Assembly: GCA_963694535.1 (NCBI GenBank)
Contig: CAVODE010000094.1
Span: 1-6,188, forward strand
Direction: 5' to 3'
DNA length: 6,188 bases
Source: UBA2979 sp963694535
GTDB lineage: Bacteria; Chloroflexota; Dehalococcoidia; UBA2979
In this document: positions 1-5,442 of the stretch, one piece after another
How positions within the stretch are numbered: position 1 is the stretch's first letter
Layout: each line of letters opens with the position of its first letter
The notes under the pieces: model-generated
Told to the model about the DNA's origin: nothing
The model's input: only the letters and a program-made list of their open reading frames with translations
Database searches by the model: none
Position numbers and translations under genes: made by a program

Positions 1-53
1 TTGAGTAGAAGAAATAACTCCGTTAGTTCATTAGTACCAAAACCCTAACCTAA

Positions 54-113
54 CTACTTTCCATCCAAACCCTATTCTGCTTTTCTGTTGCTGCTAATGC
101 GAGTTCATTATGA
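54..113 (+). pseudogene. Vestigial signal-peptide coding sequence without a start codon
   Basis: After a TAA at 51-53, this frame reads LLSIQTLFCFSVAANASSL and stops at TGA 111-113. The end TLFCFSVAANA has a hydrophobic stretch and an A-N-A Sec cleavage motif. It matches the signal peptide encoded at 5240-5359, and the two differ by a 15-nt, in-frame loss of three pentamer units. No ATG, GTG or TTG opens this frame, so it is probably not translated independently. Its stop overlaps the ATG of the next gene (ATGA at 110-113), which may be coincidental or a relic of coupling. The coding interpretation rests on the similarity to the right-hand copy. Confidence 0.35.
76..101 (+). repeat. 26-bp direct repeat, left copy
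   Basis: The bases are identical to 5283-5308 in the same orientation. Similarity continues leftward: both copies have an ACCCT block followed by pentamer-like units, a single degenerate ATTCT here and four GCTCT in the right copy. Read in the shared frame, the repeat encodes CFSVAANA, the end of a Sec signal peptide. Its last bases (GCG at 99-101) contribute to the weak SD (GCGAG, 99-103) of the downstream gene. Confidence 0.85.
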
Positions 114-610
114 AAAAAATAATTATCTTAGTCGGCGTTGCAAGCGTTCTCAGTCTGCTCGGATTAGGGTCAGTGTCAGCCCAGAAAACGGCCGCCGAAG
201 TTACTTCTCTCACCGGGCAGGACTATGAGGAAATCAAGGCACTCTACGCGCGTTATAATCAAGGCAGTGATTTTCGTGATGCTGAATTGTTTCTGTCGGC
301 CTTCGCCGAGGATGCGGTGATGACTAGGGACGGGGGCGATATCGTGGGTATGGCTGAGTTACGGGCCGATCGGGCCCGGCGCTATCAGGGGCAAACCGGC
401 GATGTGGGCAGGCGTCACTTCAATGGAAGCCTTCTCATCAGAGCAACGATTGAGGGTGCGTCGGCACGCTCCTATTACATCTTATACGATGTTGCCGCAC
501 GGCCACGAACGATGCTTAGCTCAGGGTATTACCATGATGATTTCGTGCGAACGGCCGACGGCTGGCGCATAAAACATCGAACACTGATTATAGACGCGGC
601 TGCTGAGTAG
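110..610 (+). CDS. Secreted SnoaL-like / NTF2-superfamily protein
   Basis: A 166-residue protein with a clear Sec signal peptide: MKK, a hydrophobic core, then VSA before Gln25, giving a mature protein of about 142 residues in the periplasm or outside the cell. The mature part has the alpha+beta cone pattern of SnoaL-like domains. There is an N-terminal helix (DYEEIKALYARYNQGSDF, about 38-55), a helix with an acidic turn (FLSAFAEDAVM, about 61-71), a strand with His103-Phe-Asn, and the late GWRIKHR strand (151-157). SnoaL-like proteins include cyclases, isomerases, dehydratases and many proteins of unknown role, so no reaction can be assigned. The ATG at 110 is preceded by a weak SD GCGAG and gives an intact signal peptide. 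The gene looks more G+C-rich than its neighbours, possibly indicating separate ancestry. It converges on the methyltransferase with a 53-bp gap in which I see no clear hairpin terminator. Confidence 0.85.
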   Translation: MKKIIILVGVASVLSLLGLGSVSAQKTAAEVTSLTGQDYEEIKALYARYNQGSDFRDAELFLSAFAEDAVMTRDGGDIVGMAELRADRARRYQGQTGDVGRRHFNGSLLIRATIEGASARSYYILYDVAARPRTMLSSGYYHDDFVRTADGWRIKHRTLIIDAAAE

Positions 611-663
611 ATTCAAACACCCTAACAAAAAGTTTTTGCATTGCGCTTGGTAGGTAGGCCATA

Positions 664-1632
664 TCAATCACATTTCATTTCGACGATAGCCAGTAAAGGT
701 CCTTTTTCATCTTTCCATCCGATGAAGAAAGTTTCGCCGACTGACAGCGACTCGCTTTCTATAAATTCCGACAGCGCTTCATCATAATTTGTAGCCAGAT
801 TGAGAGTGAATTTAATACTTTCATTAGTGTACTCCAAAGTCTTGGTGATGGCACCGGACTTTAATTTTTTAAACATGCGGTCTGCGTAAATGTCGGCAAG
901 CAAGATGCTACCAACTGCAGCCTTACTGCGTATTTCTTTTATCGCTTTTCGAACCTCGGTTTCAGATAAATAAAGAGTAACGCCTTCCCAGAGGAATAAT
1001 GTTTTTTTTGTGAGATCGTAGCCAGACTGGATCAATTTATCGAATACATTTTCCTTGGTAAAGTCTACGCTGACGAAATTTACATGCTCAGAGGAAATGC
1101 TCGCCCCATCCAGTACGGCACGTTTGTGTTGCTGCACACTCGGCTGATCGATTTCGAAAAAGGTCACGCCGTCTCGCAAGAAGTTTCCATAGGCACGCAT
1201 ATCATAACCGGCCCCCATCATCACGAACTGTTCTACTCCTCCAATTTCCCGTTCGATAATGCTATCGAAATAGAATGTCCTGGCTACGATAAAATCTGCG
1301 AGAGTCTCAGATCCTGGTTCAGGTTTGCGTGGATAAAGGAAACGGCTGCCTGAGATTTTGAATTTCACCCACAGCGGGAAAAGGACCAGCCAAAGTCCAA
1401 AAAGAGACGTATTCGGCAACGCCGCCGCTAGCTTTGCAGTTGCATCGTCATCGCGCATAGAAAAAATGTGCATGGTCCAGCGAGCGTTAATGATTTCTAC
1501 TGCAGTCTGGGAAACTCCGACTTTCTTGCTCACCGCTATTTGCTTATAGGCTACAAGCATCACTCCCAGCACGGCAAAGGGAATGAAGGCAATCTGTAAA
1601 GGGACATAAATAAATAAACTCAGAATAGACAT
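664..1632 (-). CDS. Membrane-anchored SAM-dependent methyltransferase, LCMT/TIGR00027-like
   Basis: A 322-residue class I SAM-dependent methyltransferase of the leucine carboxyl methyltransferase (PPM1/LCMT, TcmP-like) superfamily. Family landmarks appear in order: ARTFYFDSII (117-126); the SAM-binding glycine motif VMMGAGYDMRAY (137-148); FEIDQP (159-164), whose acidic residue should bind the ribose; VSVDF (187-191); and LWEGVTLYLSE (214-224). The C-terminal half has the usual helix/strand pattern and ends in the strand GPLLAIVEM. Unusually, the N terminus has a strong hydrophobic segment (about 4-29) and a second at about 73-90, so the enzyme is probably anchored to the inner membrane with its catalytic domain cytoplasmic. 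Bacterial members generally methylate carboxyl or hydroxyl groups of small molecules; the substrate here is unknown. The ATG is supported by AGGAAG seven bases upstream; another ATG four bases further upstream is out of frame. Confidence 0.88.
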   Translation of the reverse strand: MSILSLFIYVPLQIAFIPFAVLGVMLVAYKQIAVSKKVGVSQTAVEIINARWTMHIFSMRDDDATAKLAAALPNTSLFGLWLVLFPLWVKFKISGSRFLYPRKPEPGSETLADFIVARTFYFDSIIEREIGGVEQFVMMGAGYDMRAYGNFLRDGVTFFEIDQPSVQQHKRAVLDGASISSEHVNFVSVDFTKENVFDKLIQSGYDLTKKTLFLWEGVTLYLSETEVRKAIKEIRSKAAVGSILLADIYADRMFKKLKSGAITKTLEYTNESIKFTLNLATNYDEALSEFIESESLSVGETFFIGWKDEKGPLLAIVEMKCD

Positions 1633-1639
1633 GCATGCT

Positions 1640-1645
1640 CTTCCT
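1640..1645 (-). promoter_or_regulatory. Ribosome binding site of the methyltransferase
   Basis: On the minus strand this reads AGGAAG, seven bases before the ATG at 1632. It fixes the start and favours this ATG over the out-of-frame ATG at 1634-1636. Confidence 0.7.
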
Positions 1646-1876
1646 AAATGAAAGGACTATATTTTTATAACTCTCAGTTTAACCACAAATACATAGATTA
1701 CCAATGTAAAACTGATATCCCCCGCACTCACAAGACCGGACAAATCCGTGCCCTGCATTTTCTAAAATCCTTTCGAGTAATACCCCGTCGTATATTATTG
1801 CAGGCTAGAGCAGTGGATGGGTTCAATCCCTACTTATTTTGAAGAGAAATGAGACACGACAGACTTTTCTTATTAT

Positions 1877-2035
1877 TTAAGGTGCTGAGCGCACCCACAT
1901 TTTTGCGATAACAGTACTGCCCGGCGCAGCACCGCCGGCGACATACATTTTATCGCCGATGATTGCTCCAGCGGGTGAAGACAAGGGCTCAGGTAATTCG
2001 CCGATTTTCTGCAAGGCAGGGTTTTGTTGAGTCAT
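1877..2035 (-). pseudogene. Kelch-repeat protein relic, 52 codons
   Basis: An ATG at 2035 with SD GGAG (2042-2045, six-base spacing) opens a 52-residue frame beginning MTQQNPALQKIGELPEPLSS and ending in KMWVRSAP before TAA at 1877-1879. The segment LPEPLSSPAGAIIGDKMYVAGG (residues 15-36, shown here only as the kelch signature LPxPxxxxAxxxxGDKMYVxGG) is a typical first kelch blade strand pair. Full kelch proteins have five to seven such repeats over roughly 300 residues; here only one is present. The MWVRSAP end resembles sequence after a Gly-Gly turn, so this may be an internal-deletion product rather than simple truncation. No kelch motif continues in the other frames downstream. The intact start and SD leave open a short expressed product, but a decayed gene is more likely. 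Confidence 0.55.
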
Positions 2036-2191
2036 TGTTGTCTCCGAATCTATGTGATTGCACTTTAGCGTCTAAGACGGAATTGGGGACGATTCATGTG
2101 TGACCCTCAATTTAGGTTCGATCTCTTCTTCAAGCTTGACTAGATGCTCTCGGCGAAGAAGAGACGCAGGTTTGTGAAGTTCCAATTCAAA

Positions 2192-2220
2192 AATAGAATA
2201 ACACTTATTTTTTCAGTCAA
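2192..2220 (-). promoter_or_regulatory. Candidate sigma-70 promoter toward the kelch relic
   Basis: On the minus strand, TTGACT (2215-2220) is followed after 17 bases by TCTATT (2192-2197): five of six and four of six matches to the sigma-70 -35 and -10 consensus. It would give a leader of about 150 bases before the kelch ATG at 2035. The region is A/T-rich, so chance matches are likely. Confidence 0.25.
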
Positions 2221-2237
2221 GAATACCGCTGTATTCT
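2220..2237. repeat. Perfect 7-bp dyad next to the candidate promoter
   Basis: AGAATAC, four bases CGCT, then GTATTCT: a perfect 7-bp inverted repeat. It shares its first base with the -35 box of the candidate minus-strand promoter, a position suited to a regulator site. No T-run follows on either strand, so it does not look like an intrinsic terminator. Confidence 0.35.
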
Positions 2238-2469
2238 CTTTGTTGCACAGCGCCAAGCCCGTAATGTAGAGGGATGCAATATGGCGAAGTAAGAGGGGCT
2301 GGCTTGCGCGAGGTTATCTATTTATGCGACTCTCAGCTAAACTGCTCGATCTGAAGAGCACAATAAGATATTTGATAAAAGGGACTCTTCAAGAATGATT
2401 CGCCCTATAAGTTAACCTCTATGTCAAACTTAAAGCTGTTGGTGCGTCCGCAGGAAATTCGAAAGCAAA

Positions 2470-2500
2470 GCTAATAATTCTCGCTCTGCATTAGCGAGGA
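2470..2500 (+). promoter_or_regulatory. Two mutually exclusive hairpins covering a strong SD
   Basis: Stem A pairs GCTAAT (2470-2475) with ATTAGC (2490-2495). Stem B pairs CTCGCT (2480-2485) with AGCGAG (2493-2498), extendable by a T-G and a T-A pair to bases 2478-2500. They share bases 2493-2495 and cannot form together. Stem B takes in part of the AGGAGG at 2497-2502 that serves the ORF at 2508; stem A leaves it free. This is the geometry of a translational switch, but no known riboswitch core is recognised and a transcript through here is assumed. Confidence 0.35.
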
Positions 2501-2507
2501 GGAGGGC

Positions 2508-2582
2508 ATGCCACGAAATGATATGCCGAAGGGTGGCGCTGCGATTTGGGCTTTTCGTTGCAGTAATGTCGAGAATAGATGA
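2508..2582 (+). CDS. Candidate 24-codon leader peptide
   Basis: The ATG at 2508 follows AGGAGG (2497-2502) at an ideal five-base spacing, the strongest SD in the window. The frame reads MPRNDMPKGGAAIWAFRCSN then VENR and stops at TGA 2580-2582, 37 bases before the oxygenase start. I recognise no family. It has no run of a single amino acid of the kind seen in biosynthetic attenuators, and no signal peptide. It could be a regulatory leader peptide, a relic of a longer gene, or chance. The case for it rests on the SD and its position. Confidence 0.35.
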   Translation: MPRNDMPKGGAAIWAFRCSNVENR

Positions 2583-2605
2583 GATAGAATTTCATATAAA
2601 ACACT

Positions 2606-2610
2606 TGGAG
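2606..2610 (+). promoter_or_regulatory. Ribosome binding site of the carotenoid oxygenase
   Basis: TGGAG nine bases before the ATG at 2620. GGAG lies in a small inverted repeat, GAGT (2608-2611) and ACTC (2615-2618) around a three-base loop, so it could be partly masked in the mRNA. The stem is short and may be chance. Confidence 0.55.
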
Positions 2611-2619
2611 TAATACTCA

Positions 2620-4026
2620 ATGCCTGTAACTTTCCCCGATCATCCAAACCTCATCGGTGGCTATGCGCCACTACAAATAGAATCAGATACAGCGAGTCTA
2701 CGAATCGAAGGAGAAATTCCTCGGGACCTCAATGGGTCTTTTTACCGCAATGGACCCAATCCACAATTCGCACCTCGAGGTGATTATCATTGGTTTGGCG
2801 GTGATGGCATGATCCATGCTTTTCATGTCGAGAATGGAAAGGTGTCCCATCTGAATCGCTGGGCAAGAACAATTAAATGGAATATGGAAAACGAAGCCAA
2901 CGAATCTCTCTTTACAATTTTCAACCCAACACAAAACGACCCCAGAGTTGCCGGCATAACCACCAATGGTGTTGCCAACACTAACATCGTTTGGCACGGT
3001 GGGAAATTATTGGCATTGGTTGAATCTAATGCACCGTTCGAGCTTGATCCGATAAGTTTAGAATCCAAAGGCTCATGGGGTTTTGACGGTAAACTTCAAG
3101 GCCCGATGACCGCACATCCGAAGATCGACCCAGAAACTGGAGAGATGCTTTTCTTTGGTTATAATGCCGGAGGCGCTATTTCCGAAAAAATGTCTTTTCA
3201 TGTTGTCGATAAAGAGGGCAATCTAACTCGATCAGAATTCTTTGATGCACCCTACGCAGCTATGGTCCACGATTTTATTACTACAAAAGATCACGTGATT
3301 TTTCCCATCATGCCATTAACCGGATCGATGGATCGAGCTATGCGGGGGGCACCTGTATATGCTTGGGAGCCTGAAAAAGGGTCTCATATAGGGATCATGC
3401 CTAGATCAGGAACTGCTGAGGACATCCACTGGTTCAAAGGCGATCCAGCGTATGTATTTCATTTCATGAATGCTCATACTGATGGCGATACAGTGATCTG
3501 TGATGTATGTGAATATGATGAAGCTCCGTTCTTTCCTCATGCCGATGGATCTAAATCAAATCCGCTCAAAAGCAGAGCGAAACTAAAACGGTGGACATTT
3601 GATTTAAGCGGCACAACTTATGACTACATAGTAGAAATTTTAGATGATTCGATAAGTGAATTTCCAAGACTGGATGACCGCTTCGCAGGCTTAAAATATC
3701 GACACGGCTATTTCGCCTGTAACACAATAAGTGACCCTGTGAGTAGAGGATACAATGCGCTAGCTCACATCGATCACAACACTGGCGCAATAAAGCGTTA
3801 TGAAATGCCTAGTGAATTTGCCTCTTCGGAGCCAGTATTTGTACCGAAAAATTCCAGTGCAGCCGAAGGTGAAGGATATCTGATTGCCAATGTCTACGAT
3901 GCTACAACCGACACAAGCCATTTGATGATATTGGATGCGGAAAATATTGAGCAAGGCCCAATCGGCAAGGCAATGTTGGAACACCGCGTCCCTTTTGGAT
4001 TTCATGGCAATTGGCGTCCTCTCTGA
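2620..4026 (+). CDS. Carotenoid oxygenase (RPE65/CCD family) non-heme iron dioxygenase
   Basis: A 468-residue protein of normal length for bacterial carotenoid/stilbene cleavage oxygenases, which use Fe(II) and O2 to split a C=C bond into two carbonyl products. The start FYRNGPNPQF (41-50) and the HWFGGDGMIHAF segment (57-68) are classic. The four iron ligands of the seven-bladed propeller are visible: His166 (TAHPKIDP), His217 (MVHDF), His281 (FHFMNA) and His462 (FHGNW). The three second-shell glutamates are also there: Glu135 (LVESNAPFELD), Glu347 (SEFPRLDDR) and Glu404 (SEPVFVP). The catalytic site is therefore complete. There is no signal peptide, so it is cytoplasmic or peripherally membrane-associated. 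The residue before Glu135 is Val; as I recall, hydroxystilbene-cleaving members have Lys there, which argues against a phenolic stilbene substrate. The hydrolase lies 134 bp downstream on the same strand. Family assignment is very firm; substrate is unknown. Confidence 0.95.
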   Translation: MPVTFPDHPNLIGGYAPLQIESDTASLRIEGEIPRDLNGSFYRNGPNPQFAPRGDYHWFGGDGMIHAFHVENGKVSHLNRWARTIKWNMENEANESLFTIFNPTQNDPRVAGITTNGVANTNIVWHGGKLLALVESNAPFELDPISLESKGSWGFDGKLQGPMTAHPKIDPETGEMLFFGYNAGGAISEKMSFHVVDKEGNLTRSEFFDAPYAAMVHDFITTKDHVIFPIMPLTGSMDRAMRGAPVYAWEPEKGSHIGIMPRSGTAEDIHWFKGDPAYVFHFMNAHTDGDTVICDVCEYDEAPFFPHADGSKSNPLKSRAKLKRWTFDLSGTTYDYIVEILDDSISEFPRLDDRFAGLKYRHGYFACNTISDPVSRGYNALAHIDHNTGAIKRYEMPSEFASSEPVFVPKNSSAAEGEGYLIANVYDATTDTSHLMILDAENIEQGPIGKAMLEHRVPFGFHGNWRPL

Positions 4027-4160
4027 TTTCAACGTGGAGGGTCTTATACATACTATTGTGGCCGGACGGTTCTATCTCTGAAAGTCAGCCTTTTGAGGTG
4101 TTTCCTGACACTAAACCGAGTATCTTCTGGGTATGAATATAATAAAATGAGGCGTGTAAT

Positions 4161-5240
4161 ATGAGAAAACGATTAGTGATACTTTCTACGGTATTTGCAA
4201 TATTTCTATCAGAAGTTTCTTTGGCTGACGGCGGTCATCAAATTTTTGAACTTGGAGATTTTGAGTTGGAAAGCGGCCAGATATTACCTTCCGCTATCCT
4301 TTCATATGTGACTCATGGCCAACTTAATGAAGAAAAAGACAATCTTGTATTAGTTCCGTCAGCATATCTTGGTGACCATCATGGATTTGATTTTCTAATA
4401 CAGGAGGACAAGGCTCTTTCGCCGGATGAATATTTTATCGTAGCGACAGATATGTTCCAAAATGGTTACTCTAGCTCTCCAAGTAACACACCCCGACCCT
4501 TTAACGGACCTAATTTTCCGACAATAGAAATCAGAGATAACATTGCTGCTCAGCATCGCCTTTTAACAGAAGTATTTGAGGTAAAGGAGGCTGCTGCAGT
4601 AGTAGGATTCTCTATGGGTGCGCAGCAAGCTTTCCAATGGGCCGTAAGTCACCCAAACTTTATGAGACAAACCGTAGGAATTTGTGGCTCAGCTATTGAA
4701 CATCCGCACGGCATTGTCAGGCTTGAAGGTTTTAAGACAGCGATCATGGCAGACTCAGCCTATATGAATGGCCTATATATTGAGCCTCCAACGGTTGGAT
4801 TAGAAGCAGGAGGAACTCACTGGGCGGGTTGGGGAACTTCTCAAGAATGGTTTCGATTAGGCTTGTATAAAGAAATGGGATTGGAAACTCCAGAGGACTT
4901 TATCGAATTCTTTAAAACTCTTGTTAAGACTTGGGACGCTAACAACTTGATTGCATTAGCGAACACTTGGCAGCGTAATGATATTGGTAAAACGCTTGGA
5001 TTTAATGGCGACAGTGAAGCGGCTCTGTCTTCAATAAAATCTGAGGTGTTATATATGCCCTGTGAGACTGATCAGTATTTTCATATAAAAGCCTTACAGT
5101 GGGAAGCTGAGCGAATACCAGATTCTACCTTTATCATAATACCTTCACTTTGGGGTCACATGGCAGGACTCGGAAGCTCGGAATTCGACGCAAATTTTAT
5201 CAATGATCAAGTTTCAGCTTTTCTTAACTTAGAAGACTAG
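4161..5240 (+). CDS. Exported MetX-like alpha/beta-fold hydrolase or acyltransferase
   Basis: A 359-residue protein of the homoserine O-acetyltransferase (MetX)-like branch of the alpha/beta hydrolases. Residues 1-22 form a Sec signal peptide (MRKR, hydrophobic core, SLA before Asp23), unlike cytoplasmic biosynthetic MetX. The nucleophile elbow is GFSMGAQQ (149-156) with Ser151. The acid is probably Asp304 (CETDQYF) and the base His333 (WGHMAG), giving a complete triad. Between the elbow and the acid lie the branch-typical ICGSA (174-178), GTHWAGWGTSQEWFR (218-232) and NTWQRNDIG (268-276). The location and family suggest hydrolysis or acyl transfer on an ester in the periplasm or outside, not methionine synthesis; this is inference. 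SD TGAGG (4148-4152) lies eight bases before the ATG. The stop TAG shares its last base with the GTG of the next short ORF, an arrangement that allows translational coupling. Confidence 0.9.
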   Translation: MRKRLVILSTVFAIFLSEVSLADGGHQIFELGDFELESGQILPSAILSYVTHGQLNEEKDNLVLVPSAYLGDHHGFDFLIQEDKALSPDEYFIVATDMFQNGYSSSPSNTPRPFNGPNFPTIEIRDNIAAQHRLLTEVFEVKEAAAVVGFSMGAQQAFQWAVSHPNFMRQTVGICGSAIEHPHGIVRLEGFKTAIMADSAYMNGLYIEPPTVGLEAGGTHWAGWGTSQEWFRLGLYKEMGLETPEDFIEFFKTLVKTWDANNLIALANTWQRNDIGKTLGFNGDSEAALSSIKSEVLYMPCETDQYFHIKALQWEAERIPDSTFIIIPSLWGHMAGLGSSEFDANFINDQVSAFLNLED

Positions 5241-5359
5241 TGAGAGTAGTAACAACAATAACCCTGCTCTGCTCTGCTCTGCTCTGCTTTTCTGTTGCTG
5301 CTAATGCGGAGACTTGTTGTGAAAAGAATAGGACATACATCTGGCTTAATATCCGCTAG
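5240..5359 (+). CDS. Signal-peptide ORF with a pentamer repeat tract, truncated or phase-off
   Basis: A GTG at 5240 overlaps the hydrolase TAG by one base and opens a 39-codon frame. The product has an Arg2 n-region, a hydrophobic core (VVTTITLLCSALLCFSVA) and an A-N-A cleavage motif before Glu24: a textbook Sec signal peptide. Only 16 residues follow (ETCCEKNRTYIWLNIR), ending at TAG 5357-5359. The core is encoded by the tract of four GCTCT units. Only a weak SD-like AGAAG (5231-5235) is present, so translation would probably depend on ribosomes finishing the hydrolase. It may be the surviving 5' end of a lost exported protein, a gene in an off phase, or a tiny cysteine-containing exported peptide. 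The start is the least certain part; the signal-peptide reading is supported by the in-frame match to 54-113. Confidence 0.4.
   Translation: MRVVTTITLLCSALLCFSVAANAETCCEKNRTYIWLNIR
5266..5285 (+). repeat. Tandem pentanucleotide tract (GCTCT)4
   Basis: Four perfect GCTCT units, flanked by ACCCT and GCTTT, lie in the hydrophobic core of the signal-peptide ORF. The left repeat copy has a single degenerate unit at the same position, so unit number has changed by three (15 nt) between copies. A change of one unit would alter the downstream reading frame. Confidence 0.85.
5283..5308 (+). repeat. 26-bp direct repeat, right copy
   Basis: Identical to 76-101, same orientation, 5,207 bases away. It encodes the end of the signal peptide (CFSVAANA) and directly continues the pentamer tract. 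Beyond it both copies drift, although each reaches a start-codon-like TG followed by an A-rich AAAA stretch (110 on the left, 5319 on the right). Confidence 0.85.
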
Positions 5360-5442
5360 TCTATTAAGGCATCATGAGAAAAAGTTTTTGTGTAATCTAA
5401 CCTGCGAAGGCACTTCTTTGTTTCCCTATTCTTTAGGTATTA

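Larger units (their letters stand above)
2036..2507. other. Gene-poor spacer with candidate regulatory elements
   Basis: Between the kelch relic and the small ORF at 2508 I find no full-length coding sequence on either strand. The spacer holds a candidate minus-strand promoter with an adjacent dyad (2192-2237), a short inverted repeat TGCTC/GAGCA (2343-2347 and 2356-2360), and the hairpin pair at 2470-2500. A 37-codon minus-strand frame with a TTG start (2072-2185) is noted but not called. Together with the relic, this suggests a region that once held more genes. Confidence 0.5.

Noticed and set aside
627..638. The 12-mer AAAAAGTTTTTG, which recurs at 5379-5390, once after a gene end.
   Set aside because: It is a low-complexity, near-palindromic A/T string with no G/C stem, so neither a convincing terminator nor a meaningful repeat.
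1648..1842. A 64-codon plus-strand frame in the spacer.
   Set aside because: It has no SD, its composition is unlike a protein, and it overlaps the upstream region of the methyltransferase.
1881..1895. Hairpin GGTGC-TGAGC-GCACC at the end of the kelch relic, and a GC-rich inverted repeat at 1921-1938.
   Set aside because: The first lacks a proper T-run on the minus strand. The second lies inside the Gly/Ala-rich coding stretch and is explained by codon content.
2072..2185. A 37-codon minus-strand frame with a TTG start, containing HLVKLEEEIEPKLRVTH.
   Set aside because: It looks protein-like and charged, but it has no SD, a rare start codon and no recognisable family. It may be a relic, but I cannot support it as a gene.
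4046..4135. A short plus-strand frame between oxygenase and hydrolase containing PDGSISESQPFEVFPDTKPS.
   Set aside because: There is no ATG or SD, and the oxygenase already ends at its normal FHGNW C terminus, so this is not a lost extension.
4105..4143. CTGACA (4105-4110) and a perfect TATAAT (4138-4143) before the hydrolase.
   Set aside because: The spacing is 27 bases, far outside the sigma-70 range. A start from that -10 would fall on the SD, so it is probably chance in A/T-rich sequence.
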